Part shown: one piece after another, positions 43,605-52,078 of the stretch
Layout: every line of letters begins with the position of its first letter
How positions within the stretch are numbered: the first letter of the stretch is position 1
NCBI GenBank assembly: GCA_002503825.1
Contig: DASP01000015.1
Coordinates: 1-64,000 of the forward strand
Source of the DNA: Methanoregulaceae archaeon UBA467
Lineage (GTDB): Archaea; Halobacteriota; Methanomicrobia; Methanomicrobiales; Methanospirillaceae
Reading direction: 5' to 3'
DNA: 64,000 nt
The notes under the pieces: model-generated
What the model was told of the DNA's origin: nothing
Databases searched by the model: none
Seen by the model: only the letters and a program-made list of their open reading frames with translations
Position numbers and translations under genes: made by a program

Positions 43605-43822
43605 GCACCCTGAATTATTTCGACCTCTCGAAACCCTACAAAAGTATTGACCTGTTCAAGATTCGAGTCTTCCATGCAGAGGGCGATAACCTCCCGGATG
43701 CGTTCGAGGGCTTCGTCAATAGTCTTCCCATAACTATGGCAGCCTTTGAACCGGGGGCAGGATACGATGAAGATCCCGTCCTCATCGGTCTCGATAAGTA
43801 CGGGAACATGGATCGTTTTCAT
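43601..43822 (-). CDS. hicB: HicB family antitoxin (partner toxin truncated)
   Basis: About 73 residues. MKTIHVPVLIETDEDGIFIVSC, PRFKGCHSYGKTIDEAL and REVIALC match the short HicB fold, a partly degraded RNase-H-like domain that blocks HicA. No DNA-binding domain follows. The frame opens at 43834, but ATG 43822 gives the family start. The hicA that should follow is cut short (43494-43604), so this is an orphan antitoxin, which could still cross-neutralise the second HicA (44201-44425). Confidence 0.75.
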   Translation of the reverse strand: MKTIHVPVLIETDEDGIFIVSCPRFKGCHSYGKTIDEALERIREVIALCMEDSNLEQVNTFVGFREVEIIQGA

Positions 43823-43998
43823 ATGGCTAATCATCGGTATTCATGCATTAATTCTTTTTTTACTGCACGACGCTTTTTTAAGTCACTGTTGTGCATCAAA
43901 GAGCATCGTGTCCGACGTCCCCGCGAGCGAAGGGTGGCCCTCATTTCCTGGTTTCGCATACTATTATTAGCATAAAATCCGATAACTGGTATCAAAAC

Positions 43999-44232
43999 AT
44001 GAAGACCCTCATTGAAGTCCATAAGGAAGGAAAATATGTCGTGGCCGTGGATCTCCTCACGAATATCGCTGACCAGGGTTCATCAGAAGAGGAAGCTGTG
44101 CAGAACCTCAAAAAAGGGCTTGAGGAACACTACCAGCTCCTGATCGAACTGACTCCCCGGGACCATAAGCTGACTTACCTGGACATTGAAGTGGAGAATC
44201 TTGTCAAAAATTCCCCTGCTGTCAGCTCTTGA
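43999..44232 (+). CDS. hicB: HicB-like antitoxin
   Basis: About 77 residues: MKTLIEVHKEGKYVVAVDL, then GSSEEEAVQNLKKGLEEHYQLL, the usual HicB strand-turn-helix order. The frame opens upstream at 43891, but ATG 43999 starts the conserved part. The HicA toxin gene overlaps its last 32 nt. It is divergent from the broken hicB-hicA pair, with 176 nt between starts. Confidence 0.78.
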   Translation: MKTLIEVHKEGKYVVAVDLLTNIADQGSSEEEAVQNLKKGLEEHYQLLIELTPRDHKLTYLDIEVENLVKNSPAVSS

Positions 44233-44425
44233 AATCATAAAGATCCTCGCTGTTTTTGGTTTCAAACCGGTAAGACAGACCGGCAGCCATATTCATCTCA
44301 TGCATCCCGAGAGTCGAAGGCTCGTGACGGTTCCCAATCATCCCGAAATTGCCACAGGAACATTACTCGCGATCCTCAGGCAGGCGAATATTGAAAAAGA
44401 AGAATTTTTAAAGCATATTAAGTGA
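44201..44425 (+). CDS. hicA: HicA toxin (mRNA interferase)
   Basis: About 74 residues starting at TTG 44201. LSALEIIKILAVFGFKPVRQTGSHIHL (key part RQTGSHIHL) carries the catalytic histidine of the HicA double-stranded-RNA-binding-like fold, and TVPNHPEIATGTLLAILRQANI is the conserved C-terminal half (key part VPNHPEIATGTL). HicA cleaves mRNA when free of HicB. An ATG at 44186 is in frame, but the conserved start and the usual length favour 44201. Appears intact. Confidence 0.85.
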   Translation: MSKIPLLSALEIIKILAVFGFKPVRQTGSHIHLMHPESRRLVTVPNHPEIATGTLLAILRQANIEKEEFLKHIK

Positions 44426-44521
44426 AAGGAGCCAGTGCTATCTGAAATTATGTGATCGATTGCTTACCTGGTGACACGGGGATACAAAAAATCAGGGGCA
44501 ATAATTACCCAATCACCAAAA

Positions 44522-45085
44522 TTATTTTTGCATCACGGGCGGAGCAACATCATCCACGGCCGCACCGTCGATCTTCTCCTGGCATGATACGCAGAACTGC
44601 TTCTTCTTCCGGTCGAGGTCTTCCAGCGTCTGCGGGTTGTACATGATACACGCAGGGTCTGAACAATGCTCAAGCCCGAGCAGGTGTCCAAGCTCATGCA
44701 TCCCCTCTTTTGCGATGCGGTCGACGAATATCTCCTCGTCGGTATGGAGATTGTAGTATTCATTGCAGAGCCGTGCGGTTGACACAACAGCTACCCCTGC
44801 GGAAGGCCGGGCAAGGCCGAACAGGAATTCATCGCCCGGCCTGAAGAGATCGGTCCCTATGATGAGGAGTACCTTCGCCTTTACCTTCATCCGGTGCCTG
44901 AAGATATCAAGTGCGTCCAGTACCGCCGCTGCATCGATCTGGCGGCGTGAACTGGCATATCCATTCAGCAGGACGGGACTTTCATGGACCTCGGGACCCT
45001 TCCCGAGCAAAAAGCCGACTGCCCGTGATACCGGAAGCTGAAATCCGTCAGGGGCTGTGCAATCCCAAAAAATAAGGGTGTCCAT
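44522..45085 (-). CDS. amzA: Archaemetzincin zinc metalloprotease
   Basis: About 187 residues. HELGHLLGLEHC near residue 129 supplies three zinc histidines, and the archaemetzincin CxxC-type second zinc site follows: C in LEHC, C in DPACIM, and C-x2-C in FCVSCQEKI. The methionine turn is IMYNPQ. Soluble and cytoplasmic by sequence, no signal peptide. Native substrates are not known. ATG 45085 is chosen over GTG 45091. Divergent from the UPF0146 gene by 17 nt. Confidence 0.92.
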   Translation of the reverse strand: MDTLIFWDCTAPDGFQLPVSRAVGFLLGKGPEVHESPVLLNGYASSRRQIDAAAVLDALDIFRHRMKVKAKVLLIIGTDLFRPGDEFLFGLARPSAGVAVVSTARLCNEYYNLHTDEEIFVDRIAKEGMHELGHLLGLEHCSDPACIMYNPQTLEDLDRKKKQFCVSCQEKIDGAAVDDVAPPVMQK

Positions 45086-45102
45086 TACCACTATATCTTG
45101 GA

Positions 45103-45525
45103 ATGAGCGGGCATAAACATATTGAACGGCATATCGGCCGGTTCATCGCATCACGTTACGGGAACGTGGCCGAGATCGGGGCCGGAAGGAACCTTGACGC
45201 CGCCCGGATCATCCGTGATACCGGGGCCCGTATCTTCTGCACCGATATCAGGCCTGCCCCGGAAGCATGCGATATCCGCTATGTGAAGGACGATATCTTC
45301 GCCCCCGATATCAGCCTCTACGAGGGGCTCGACCTCATCTACTCCATCCGGCCCGCCGAAGAGATGACCGGAGCGCTCATCTCGCTCGCCCGGGCGGTCG
45401 ACTGCGACCTGCTCGTGTACCACCTCGGGTTCGAGGGGTACGGTGACGGGGGGGAGATCATCGACTGCGGGGTGGTCCTCCACTATTATTACCGCGGTCA
45501 GAAGCCGTCAAAAAGTGTTTTCTGA
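45103..45525 (+). CDS. UPF0146 family protein, methyltransferase-like fold
   Basis: A 140-residue protein of the archaeal UPF0146 group. VAEIGAGRNLDAARII resembles the SAM-binding loop of Rossmann methyltransferases, and ICTDIRPA/DIFAPDISLYEG-like sequence follows (seen: FCTDIRP). YSIRPAEEM is a conserved central motif. The chain is too short for a complete methyltransferase, so catalysis is doubtful. Its end overlaps the convergent rfcL by 28 nt. Confidence 0.82.
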   Translation: MSGHKHIERHIGRFIASRYGNVAEIGAGRNLDAARIIRDTGARIFCTDIRPAPEACDIRYVKDDIFAPDISLYEGLDLIYSIRPAEEMTGALISLARAVDCDLLVYHLGFEGYGDGGEIIDCGVVLHYYYRGQKPSKSVF

Positions 45526-46907
45526 GTCTTTTTAGGTTCGTCCGGTGCAGGTTCCTGCTCTGCCGGTTCCGGGGGCAGTGTCGACTGCACCGGTGCGGGT
45601 TCCTTTTTCCTTTCAGCTGATTTTCTCTTCTTTTCTGCCTCTTTATCCAGGAGATCGCGCTCTTTTTCCCGGGCTTTCTCCTCGGCGGCGATGGTTTTCA
45701 TAACCCCCTGCGTCTTTGCCTTGTCGTGGAGGAACATATTGAGCCCGTCGGCATCGAGCGAAAATTCCTTTGCATACCCGAGCGGGTCTTTTTCAATCAG
45801 GATACCGAGCTGGCTCAGGTACCCCTCTTTCACGGTGCCCTGGGACATGTGGAGCCGTTCCGCGATGGAATGCAGGGTGTTGATACGGACATTCTTCTGC
45901 TTGCGGTACGTACCCATCCTCTTCCAGCGTTCGGGCGACGATATCCGGGCGTGAATCCCCTCGCTGCCTGCTGCATCAGATACCCCCAGGATCATCAGCG
46001 CTGTTGCATATCGCCACAGTGTATGGTACTGCTGCCGGTAGGTGTAGCCAAGGTATTCATCGGCCCGTGAAAGCGAATCGTATGCACGGGTCACCTGTGA
46101 TATGTCCTTAAGATGCGTCACGTTGGCCTCTATCCACTGGGCAAGCGTCTCGGGAGTCTCGTCCACCTCGTATGACATCCGTAAGAGCTTCTCGCTGTCG
46201 GTCCGCCCGAAAATACCGCTTATCAGGTCAAAGATACTTGAACGTGAGTCTTTCCGCGATGTAGAAAGCGAATCCTCAACTATCTGGTCTCTCCCTATGG
46301 CCGTCGCATAGAGCATGTTCACCGCTGCCCGCATATCTCCATGGGCTTCTTCCGCAATATCCCGGAGTGCGATATCGCTGCAGGATCTCTTCTCTGCACT
46401 GCAGATGTACTTCAGCCTGGGTGCTACCGAACGTGCCTGGAGTGCCCTGAACTGCACCAGGTCGCACCGTGAACGGATCTCTGCCGGGAGGTCGTACAGT
46501 TCGTTTGCGATCAGGATAATAGGCTGCCGCGATTTTTTGATGACGTCAAGTATTGCCCGTGCGCCGCCCCGGTCTGCATTCCCCTGGAGGTTGTCGGCTT
46601 CATCAAGGATGATAAGTTTCCGCTTTGCACCGGTCAGGCTCCCGGTGGTGCTGCTGGTTCCTGCAACCCTCTCGATAACTGCCTTTGTCCGCTGGTCGGA
46701 TGCATTGAGTTCAACAACTTCCCAGGCCATATCGCGTGCAAGCGCGTACGCACTGGAGGTTTTGCCGGTCCCGGGTTTACCGTACAATATAAGGGGCCGG
46801 CTCTCTTTATTCCAGGCAGAGGCCCAATCCAGCATCTGGCGTATTGCAGGCCCGTTTCCCACGACATCCTCGAGATGCAGGGGCCTGTATTTCTCCACCC
46901 AGTCCAT
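45498..46907 (-). CDS. rfcL: Replication factor C large subunit RfcL
   Basis: About 469 residues of clamp-loader AAA+ ATPase. MDWVEKYRPLHLEDVVG is the usual start, Walker A YGKPGTGKT lies at 42-50, Walker B with LIILDEADNL near 98, and sensor residues follow in IRSRC. The C-terminus is a charged, Glu/Lys/Pro-rich tail ending in a PCNA-binding box, QKTLFDGF. With RfcS it loads PCNA onto primed DNA. The frame is open to 46997, but ATG 46907 fits the family. Confidence 0.96.
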   Translation of the reverse strand: MDWVEKYRPLHLEDVVGNGPAIRQMLDWASAWNKESRPLILYGKPGTGKTSSAYALARDMAWEVVELNASDQRTKAVIERVAGTSSTTGSLTGAKRKLIILDEADNLQGNADRGGARAILDVIKKSRQPIILIANELYDLPAEIRSRCDLVQFRALQARSVAPRLKYICSAEKRSCSDIALRDIAEEAHGDMRAAVNMLYATAIGRDQIVEDSLSTSRKDSRSSIFDLISGIFGRTDSEKLLRMSYEVDETPETLAQWIEANVTHLKDISQVTRAYDSLSRADEYLGYTYRQQYHTLWRYATALMILGVSDAAGSEGIHARISSPERWKRMGTYRKQKNVRINTLHSIAERLHMSQGTVKEGYLSQLGILIEKDPLGYAKEFSLDADGLNMFLHDKAKTQGVMKTIAAEEKAREKERDLLDKEAEKKRKSAERKKEPAPVQSTLPPEPAEQEPAPDEPKKTQKTLFDGF

Positions 46908-47021
46908 ATCCACACTTTGACCGTATATCAAATAAATTATGTCTGATGATGCTGAATTCATTACTAGAATCATAATGTTGGTGTTATAGTGGTACACAGC
47001 TGCTCCACAGCAAAGATTGCA

Positions 47022-48002
47022 ATGGTAGTCAGGGAATACGAGGGGGTACGGAGAAAACAGGCCATCGGCGAGATGGTGAAAGCCATACGAATCGACTCAC
47101 CCGGCATCATTGCATCATTTGGTGAAGATGCGGCTGTTATCGAGCATGGATCAGAGGCACTGCTTCTTGCGGCGGACGGAATATGGAGCCGCCTGATGGA
47201 GGCGGACCCCTACTGGGCAGGATACTGCTCGGTGCTTGTCAATATCCATGATATCGCGGCCATGGGAGGAAAGCCCCTCGCGATGGTCGATGTTTTTTCC
47301 ATATCAGACACAGGCATCCAGAAACAGGTAATTGCCGGCATGCATGATGCCTCCCTCCAGTTCGGGGTCCCGATCGTCGGGGGACACCTCCATCCCGACA
47401 CCCCGTACAGCGTGATAGACGTGGCCATACTCGGTGTAGCCCCAAAAGACGGCATCATATACAGTCACACTGCAGGCCTTGGCGATGTAATTATTGCCGC
47501 CGTCGACCTGACCGGAAGAGTTCACCCTTCCTGTATCCTGAACTGGGACTCGGTGACCATGAAGTCGGCAGCGGAAGTCCGGGCCCAGATAAGCGTGCTT
47601 GAATCGCTCGGGCGGGACCACCTGGTCACTGCAGGAAAAGATATCAGTAACCCGGGCATCATAGGAACGCTCGGGATGCTGCTCGAAGTCAGCGGAAAAG
47701 GTGCGACAATTGACCTTGATGCCATTCCACGGCCCGACCTGAAAGAAAACGGCATGACGTTCGAACAATGGGTCAGGATATACCCTGGAATGGGTTTTGT
47801 GCTGACTGCCCGCGAATCGTGCGTGGAAGAGGTGCAAAGGCGGTTTGCAGCAGCCGGGATGACCGCAGCGGTGATAGGCACCATTGACGCCAGCAGGGAA
47901 CTCCGGATCACCTACAAGGGTGAAGATTCATCTGTGTTTGATTTTGCCCAAAACGGTATCATGCGATTATTTTCTGATGATGTGCCATGCCACACCCCGT
48001 AG
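47022..48002 (+). CDS. Methanogenesis marker protein 2 (AIR synthase-like)
   Basis: About 326 residues of the PurM/AIR-synthase fold. SFGEDAAVI near the start, LNIHDIAAMGGKPLAMVD-like sequence (seen: VNIHDIAAMGG), then GGHLHPDTPYSVIDVAILG and GKDISNPGIIGTLGML give the ATP-binding and dimer motifs. This version is confined to methanogens and is one of the phylogenetic methanogenesis markers; its exact role, perhaps in methyl-coenzyme M reductase or cofactor maturation, is not settled. ATG 47022 matches the family start. Overlaps mtxX by 16 nt. Confidence 0.9.
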   Translation: MVVREYEGVRRKQAIGEMVKAIRIDSPGIIASFGEDAAVIEHGSEALLLAADGIWSRLMEADPYWAGYCSVLVNIHDIAAMGGKPLAMVDVFSISDTGIQKQVIAGMHDASLQFGVPIVGGHLHPDTPYSVIDVAILGVAPKDGIIYSHTAGLGDVIIAAVDLTGRVHPSCILNWDSVTMKSAAEVRAQISVLESLGRDHLVTAGKDISNPGIIGTLGMLLEVSGKGATIDLDAIPRPDLKENGMTFEQWVRIYPGMGFVLTARESCVEEVQRRFAAAGMTAAVIGTIDASRELRITYKGEDSSVFDFAQNGIMRLFSDDVPCHTP

Positions 48003-48739
48003 TCGGTATCGGAATAGGAGATAATGCCGAAAAGGTTATTGAAAGCGTGAGAAAGGCCGGGCTGCAATCGTCTGTCATGGTCTATTGCCGCCCCGGAGTT
48101 GTTCCTGCGCAGCTATCCCTGTTCTCCCTATCAGAATCAGATTCGCCCTGGGACCGGATGGTGCATGACCTCATGGAGGGACGCATTCATGCTGCAGTGA
48201 GAGGTACACTCCCTGCCAATGAAACTTTGAAAGCACTGAAACACCAGGCCGGGGTCGACCATCTTGAACGGGCGGCCCTTCTTGAAACTGCATCCGGGAA
48301 GAAATTTTTCCTCGCCCCGGTCGGTGTCGATGAAGGGTGGACAGTATCGGATAAAGTCGGGCTTGTTGCGAAAGTGCGGGAGATAGCGATCCGTTTTGGG
48401 CTGGGTGACCGGATCGGTGTTCTTTCAGGAGGCCGGATGGGGGATATCGGCAGGCACCCTGTCGTGGACCAGAGCCTCGCCGATGCAGAACTTGTATCCC
48501 GGATCACCGGTGCAGTTCACTACGAGATCCGTATCGAGGACGCAATCGGTACGTGTGGTGGAATTATCGCCCCTGAAGGCATTTCAGGCAATTTGATCTT
48601 CCGTACATTAACCTTTCTCGGATCGGGTCACGGACATGGCGCACCTGTCCTAAATATCGACAGAATCTTTGTAGATACTTCGCGCGCCTCTCCAGATTAT
48701 GTGAACGCACTATTGCTGGCAGAATCGTTGTTAAAGTAA
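47987..48739 (+). CDS. mtxX: MtxX, methanogenesis marker protein 4
   Basis: A 250-residue protein with the phosphate acetyl/butyryltransferase-like fold. VVGIGIGDN opens it, RGTLPANETL is an inner loop, FLAPVGVDEGWT, then SGGRMGDIGRHP and FLGSGHGHGAPVLN near the end (key part GSGHGHGAP). MtxX was named as a methyltransferase-related protein and is a marker found only in methanogens; no reaction is proven. The overlap with marker 2 indicates that the two are made together. Confidence 0.88.
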   Translation: MPHPVVGIGIGDNAEKVIESVRKAGLQSSVMVYCRPGVVPAQLSLFSLSESDSPWDRMVHDLMEGRIHAAVRGTLPANETLKALKHQAGVDHLERAALLETASGKKFFLAPVGVDEGWTVSDKVGLVAKVREIAIRFGLGDRIGVLSGGRMGDIGRHPVVDQSLADAELVSRITGAVHYEIRIEDAIGTCGGIIAPEGISGNLIFRTLTFLGSGHGHGAPVLNIDRIFVDTSRASPDYVNALLLAESLLK

Positions 48740-48892
48740 ATAAATAAAATAAATTATTCTTGAAAATTAATATAAACCTTAAATTTCATTTTTTTATTTT
48801 CATCGCGATGTCCTGCATCAAATGAGTCTGATGCCTGAATTGTGGTGCCGGATAGCATAATTAGAGCAAATTCTGACGAGAATCACGAAATG

Positions 48893-48900
48893 TTTAAATA
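48893..48900 (+). promoter_or_regulatory. Histone gene promoter
   Basis: TTTAAATA preceded by CGAAA-type purine-rich sequence is a textbook archaeal BRE/TATA pair. It lies 36 nt before the histone ATG, and GAGGT at 48923-48927 is the ribosome binding site. Confidence 0.6.
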
Positions 48901-48935
48901 TTTCCTGATACACTTTTGAATTGAGGTAAAATATA

Positions 48936-49142
48936 ATGGCAGATTTACCTATTGCTGCAGTTGTTAGAATTGCAAAAAAGAATGGTGCTGAGAGAGTCGG
49001 AAGCGACGCTGCTGCTGCACTTGTTGCAAAAGCTGAAGATTACATTGCAAACCTGACCAAGGAAGCAAACAGGCTTGCACTTCATGCCGGACGTAAGACG
49101 ATCAAGGAAGAGGACGTAGAGCTTGCGGCAAAGTCCGCATAA
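48936..49142 (+). CDS. Archaeal histone (HMf-like)
   Basis: A 68-residue histone-fold protein. DLPIAAVVRIAKKNGAERVG is helix 1 and loop 1 (key part PIAAVVRIAKK), GSDAAAALVAKAEDYIANLTKEANRLALHAGRKTI follows as the long helix 2 and loop 2 (key parts AGRKTI and RLALHAG), and EEDVELAAKS is helix 3. Dimers wrap DNA into nucleosome-like particles. It has its own strong promoter. No N- or C-terminal tails, as usual in archaea. Confidence 0.97.
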   Translation: MADLPIAAVVRIAKKNGAERVGSDAAAALVAKAEDYIANLTKEANRLALHAGRKTIKEEDVELAAKSA

Positions 49143-49337
49143 ACTCACTCTTTCTCAGTGAACCACGAAACCATTCAGCAAAAGGGTAAAAAAATCAAGG
49201 TGGCATCAATCTCTTTTCTGATTAACCTGTCACTGAAAGGTTTTCGGTAATTCATTCAGGCGCTTAAAACTGTTCATCTGTCCTGTTGTAGTCGGCCTGA
49301 AATCTCAATTGCAGGTAGTTAGTTTCCATGTGTCAAT

Positions 49338-49348
49338 AAATATATTTA
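49338..49348 (+). promoter_or_regulatory. TATA-like box for the HEAT-repeat gene
   Basis: AAATATATTTA is about 90-100 nt before ATG 49440. The predicted leader of about 65-70 nt contains two adjacent hairpins (49392-49421). The rest of the 297-nt gap after the histone gene holds nothing I can name. Confidence 0.5.
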
Positions 49349-49391
49349 TGCCATGCACAGGTGAATGGCGCATTCTTTTTTATGAGTGTGT

Positions 49392-49421
49392 CAAACTACT
49401 GGTTTGCCCTCTGGATGAGGG
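49392..49421 (+). promoter_or_regulatory. Tandem hairpins in the HEAT-repeat gene leader
   Basis: CAAAC-TACTG-GTTTG (49392-49406) and CCCTC-TGGAT-GAGGG (49407-49421) are perfect 5-bp stems with five-base loops, placed back to back. The GGGGGGAG ribosome binding site begins about 7 nt later. They may stack and control access to the site. Confidence 0.4.
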
Positions 49422-49439
49422 ATAAAATGGGGGGAGTTG

Positions 49440-49814
49440 ATGGCAGGGTATAAGTCGGCAGTCCTGGAAAAAACCAGCCCTGACATTGTTCAATCGGTAA
49501 AAGATCTGGCCAGGATAGGTCCGCCCGCAGCGGAATATCTTGTCCTTGCCCTTAATGACGAGGACAAGAAGGTTAAAATCGCGGCAGCGAAGGCTCTTGG
49601 AGATATCGGTGACAGAGGATGTGTGGATTCACTTATTGTGATGCTTGGTGATTATGACAAGGACATCCGTTTTGCATCTGCCATTGCATTGGGAAAAGTT
49701 GGGGACCAGAGAGCCGTCGGACCGCTGATCAAGACCTGTATGGATGAAAATTGTTTTGTACGCATTGCCGCGAGGGAATCCCTCGCCAGGGTATATGAAA
49801 ATACCCGGACATAG
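49440..49814 (+). CDS. HEAT-repeat protein
   Basis: A 124-residue protein built of three HEAT/PBS-lyase-type helical repeats: ARIGPPAAEYLVLAL..DEDKKVKIAAAKALGDIGD, then SLIVMLGDYDKDIRFASAIALGKVGD, then PLIKTCMDENCFVRIAARESLARV (key repeats KIAAAKALGDIGD, RFASAIALGKVGD and RIAARESLARV). Such proteins are scaffolds for other proteins, and some act in bilin or cofactor handling; no partner is visible. ATG 49440 follows a GGGGGGAG site. Its leader has two adjacent hairpins. Confidence 0.88.
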   Translation: MAGYKSAVLEKTSPDIVQSVKDLARIGPPAAEYLVLALNDEDKKVKIAAAKALGDIGDRGCVDSLIVMLGDYDKDIRFASAIALGKVGDQRAVGPLIKTCMDENCFVRIAARESLARVYENTRT

Positions 49815-49876
49815 CTGACATTATTTATTAAAAAAAATCGGGCAGGGAGAAAGTGCCTGAAGTGCCTTTTTTTAGT

Positions 49877-50458
49877 CTATAATTTTCCCTTTGTGCTTGG
49901 GATATCATCAGCGGAACGCGTGATGCGTGTTGCATCTCTTAAGGCGATGCCGAACGCCTTGAAGAGCGCCTCGCACTGGTGATGGTCATTCTTCCCATAA
50001 AATGAGATGTGCGCATTCATTCCTGCCCTTATACAGAGGCTGTAGAAGAAGTGTTCAAAGACATTATTCTCAATGCCCCCGAGAAGCGGGTTGTAAAATG
50101 ATCCCTGGTATACAAGGTACCCTCTCCCGCCGATATCAAGCGCTACCGTTGCCAGTGCCTCGTCCATAGGGACTGAAATACTTGCAAACCGCCTGATGCC
50201 CCGGCCTTCTCCTATCGCCTGCTTCAATGCGTCGCCGAGCACGATGCCGATATCCTCGATGGTATGATGGCAGTCAACCTCAAGATCTCCCACGGCCTTA
50301 CAGGTCACGTCAAATCCGCCGTGCCTGCAAAAAGAGTTTAGCATGTGGTCAAAAAACGGAATTCCGCTCTGTATATCGCAGTCACCTTTCCCGTCGAGGT
50401 CGACTGTCACGCTGATGGCGGTCTCCCTGGTTTCCCTGTTACCTTTACCTGTCCTCAT
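49877..50458 (-). CDS. hisB: Imidazoleglycerol-phosphate dehydratase HisB
   Basis: A 193-residue, single-function HisB, dehydrating imidazoleglycerol phosphate in histidine synthesis. FFDHMLNSFCRHG, DCHHTIEDIGI and KNDHHQCEALFKAFG hold the manganese-binding histidines and glutamates. It overlaps the end of hisA by 4 nt and closes the hisG-hisA-hisB run. Confidence 0.96.
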   Translation of the reverse strand: MRTGKGNRETRETAISVTVDLDGKGDCDIQSGIPFFDHMLNSFCRHGGFDVTCKAVGDLEVDCHHTIEDIGIVLGDALKQAIGEGRGIRRFASISVPMDEALATVALDIGGRGYLVYQGSFYNPLLGGIENNVFEHFFYSLCIRAGMNAHISFYGKNDHHQCEALFKAFGIALRDATRITRSADDIPSTKGKL

Positions 50459-51165
50459 ATGCTCTCCTCCAGGGCGTCTTCGAGCCTCAGTTTCCCACTG
50501 TAGAGGGCTGACCCCAGTACTACCCCATATGCTCCGATCTTTTTTAATCCTGCCACATCATTCCGGTCGGAAATGCCTCCGGCCACGGTGACAGGCAGGC
50601 CTGTATGGTCAATGAGGCGCCTGACCGGACTGAAGGAAACCCCCTGCTGCAGACCCTCGACATCCACATTTGTGTACAATAATGATCCCGCACCCTTCTC
50701 TTCGAAAAGGGAGGCCCACGAGAGGTAATCGCCACTGGTTTCCTGCCACCCTTCAATGGCAATCTGGTCTCCACGTGCGTCAACTCCGGCCATGATACGA
50801 CGGGAACCGAATTCGGTTGCAAGTCTTGTAAGGACGTCCGGGTCTTTTGTTGCGAGGGTCCCGATAATTACACGTTCGACACCGCAGTCAAGCCATGACC
50901 GTGCGTCATCAAACGACCTTATGCCCCCGCCGAGCTGGATGATAACCCCTGTTTCACTGACCAGTTCCCTGATAAGACCGGCATTTTTTTCCGACCTGCC
51001 GAATGCCCCGTCGAGGTTGATTACGTGCAGGGCATGGGCGCCGGACGACAGCCAGCGGCGGGCACACTCTATCGGTGTCCCGAAATCGGTGGCGCTGTCT
51101 GCATTTCCCTGGACCAGCTGGACACACCTGCCGTGCAGGATATCGACGGCGGGAAAGACCTCCAT
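50455..51165 (-). CDS. hisA: ProFAR isomerase HisA
   Basis: About 236 residues, a TIM barrel that isomerises the aminoaldose of ProFAR in histidine synthesis. FPAVDILHGRCVQLVQG carries the catalytic aspartate, AGVDARGDQIAIEGW the second, with GGGIRSFDDA and VAGGISDRNDV as phosphate loops. The frame extends to 51387, but ATG 51165 begins the conserved sequence and its first base overlaps the hisG stop (TGATG). Confidence 0.95.
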   Translation of the reverse strand: MEVFPAVDILHGRCVQLVQGNADSATDFGTPIECARRWLSSGAHALHVINLDGAFGRSEKNAGLIRELVSETGVIIQLGGGIRSFDDARSWLDCGVERVIIGTLATKDPDVLTRLATEFGSRRIMAGVDARGDQIAIEGWQETSGDYLSWASLFEEKGAGSLLYTNVDVEGLQQGVSFSPVRRLIDHTGLPVTVAGGISDRNDVAGLKKIGAYGVVLGSALYSGKLRLEDALEESI

Positions 51166-52073
51166 CAGCGGATCATCCTCTCGATTGACATGACAAGGAT
51201 ATCCCGTGCCCCGGCCTGCTTGAGGGCATTGATCAGCTGGTAGACCCGCTCCTCTGATACGACCGCATGGACCGCAACAAGGTCCTCGCGTGAGGCGACT
51301 TCCATGACGGTTGGTCCGGAAAGGCCTGGCAGGACCGATTTGACGTCGTCGAGGTGTGAACGGCTCACATTCATCATGAGGTAACACTGCCCCTGCGCCC
51401 TGATCACGCTCTCGAGGGCAAGGACGATCTCGTCGATCTTCGAAGCCTTTTTCTGGTGTGCGGACCGGTTTGCGATAAGCACGGTGCTTGTCGAGAGGAC
51501 ATCATCTATAACGCGAAGGCGGTTCTGCCGCAGTGTATTGCCTGAGCTGACAAGGTCTATGATCGCATCGGCAATGCCGAGGTACGGCGTCGCCTCGCAT
51601 GCCCCGCCCACCGGGACAACGGTCACCTGTATCCCGCGTGACTGGAAATAATCCCGGGTGATGACAGGAAATTCAGTTGCAATTCGTGCATGAGAAAGGT
51701 CAGCAGCAGATTTTACGTGGGATTCGTCCCGGACTGCAAGGACAAGCCGGGCCTTCCCGAACTGGAGATCGAGAAGTTCCTCCACGTCAGATCCGCGTTC
51801 CATGACCATGTCGTGACCGGTGATCCCGATATCGGCTGCACCGTTCGCAACGTATTCCGGAATATCGACCGGACGTGCGAAGAGGATCTCGACATGCGGA
51901 TCAAGGGTGCGGGATATGAGCCGTCGTTCTCCCGGATCGATCAGGTGAAGTCCGCTCTTCTCCATCAGGTCGTTTATCGGTTCTGATATGCGGCCCTTGT
52001 TTGGTATGGCCATCCTGACGACAGGTGTATCCTCACGCTCGACCGCAGCCGAAGGAAATTTATTCTGTTCCAT
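51165..52073 (-). CDS. hisG: ATP phosphoribosyltransferase HisG, long form
   Basis: A 302-residue HisG, the first enzyme of histidine synthesis, joining PRPP to ATP. AIPNKGRI is the start of domain 1, GAADIGITGHDMV and EFPVITRDYF lie in the catalytic part, and DLVSSGNTLRQNRL is the PRPP-binding loop region. The ACT-like third domain (about 220-295, LMMNVSRSHLDDV, PTVMEVA) allows histidine feedback. Starts 5 nt after the S-adenosylmethionine synthetase gene stops. Confidence 0.96.
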   Translation of the reverse strand: MEQNKFPSAAVEREDTPVVRMAIPNKGRISEPINDLMEKSGLHLIDPGERRLISRTLDPHVEILFARPVDIPEYVANGAADIGITGHDMVMERGSDVEELLDLQFGKARLVLAVRDESHVKSAADLSHARIATEFPVITRDYFQSRGIQVTVVPVGGACEATPYLGIADAIIDLVSSGNTLRQNRLRVIDDVLSTSTVLIANRSAHQKKASKIDEIVLALESVIRAQGQCYLMMNVSRSHLDDVKSVLPGLSGPTVMEVASREDLVAVHAVVSEERVYQLINALKQAGARDILVMSIERMIR

Positions 52074-52078
52074 TTCTT

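Noticed and set aside
51166..51387. Longer hisA frame
   Set aside because: The extra 74 codons lie antisense-free but inside hisG in another frame and lack HisA similarity; ATG 51165 begins the conserved barrel.
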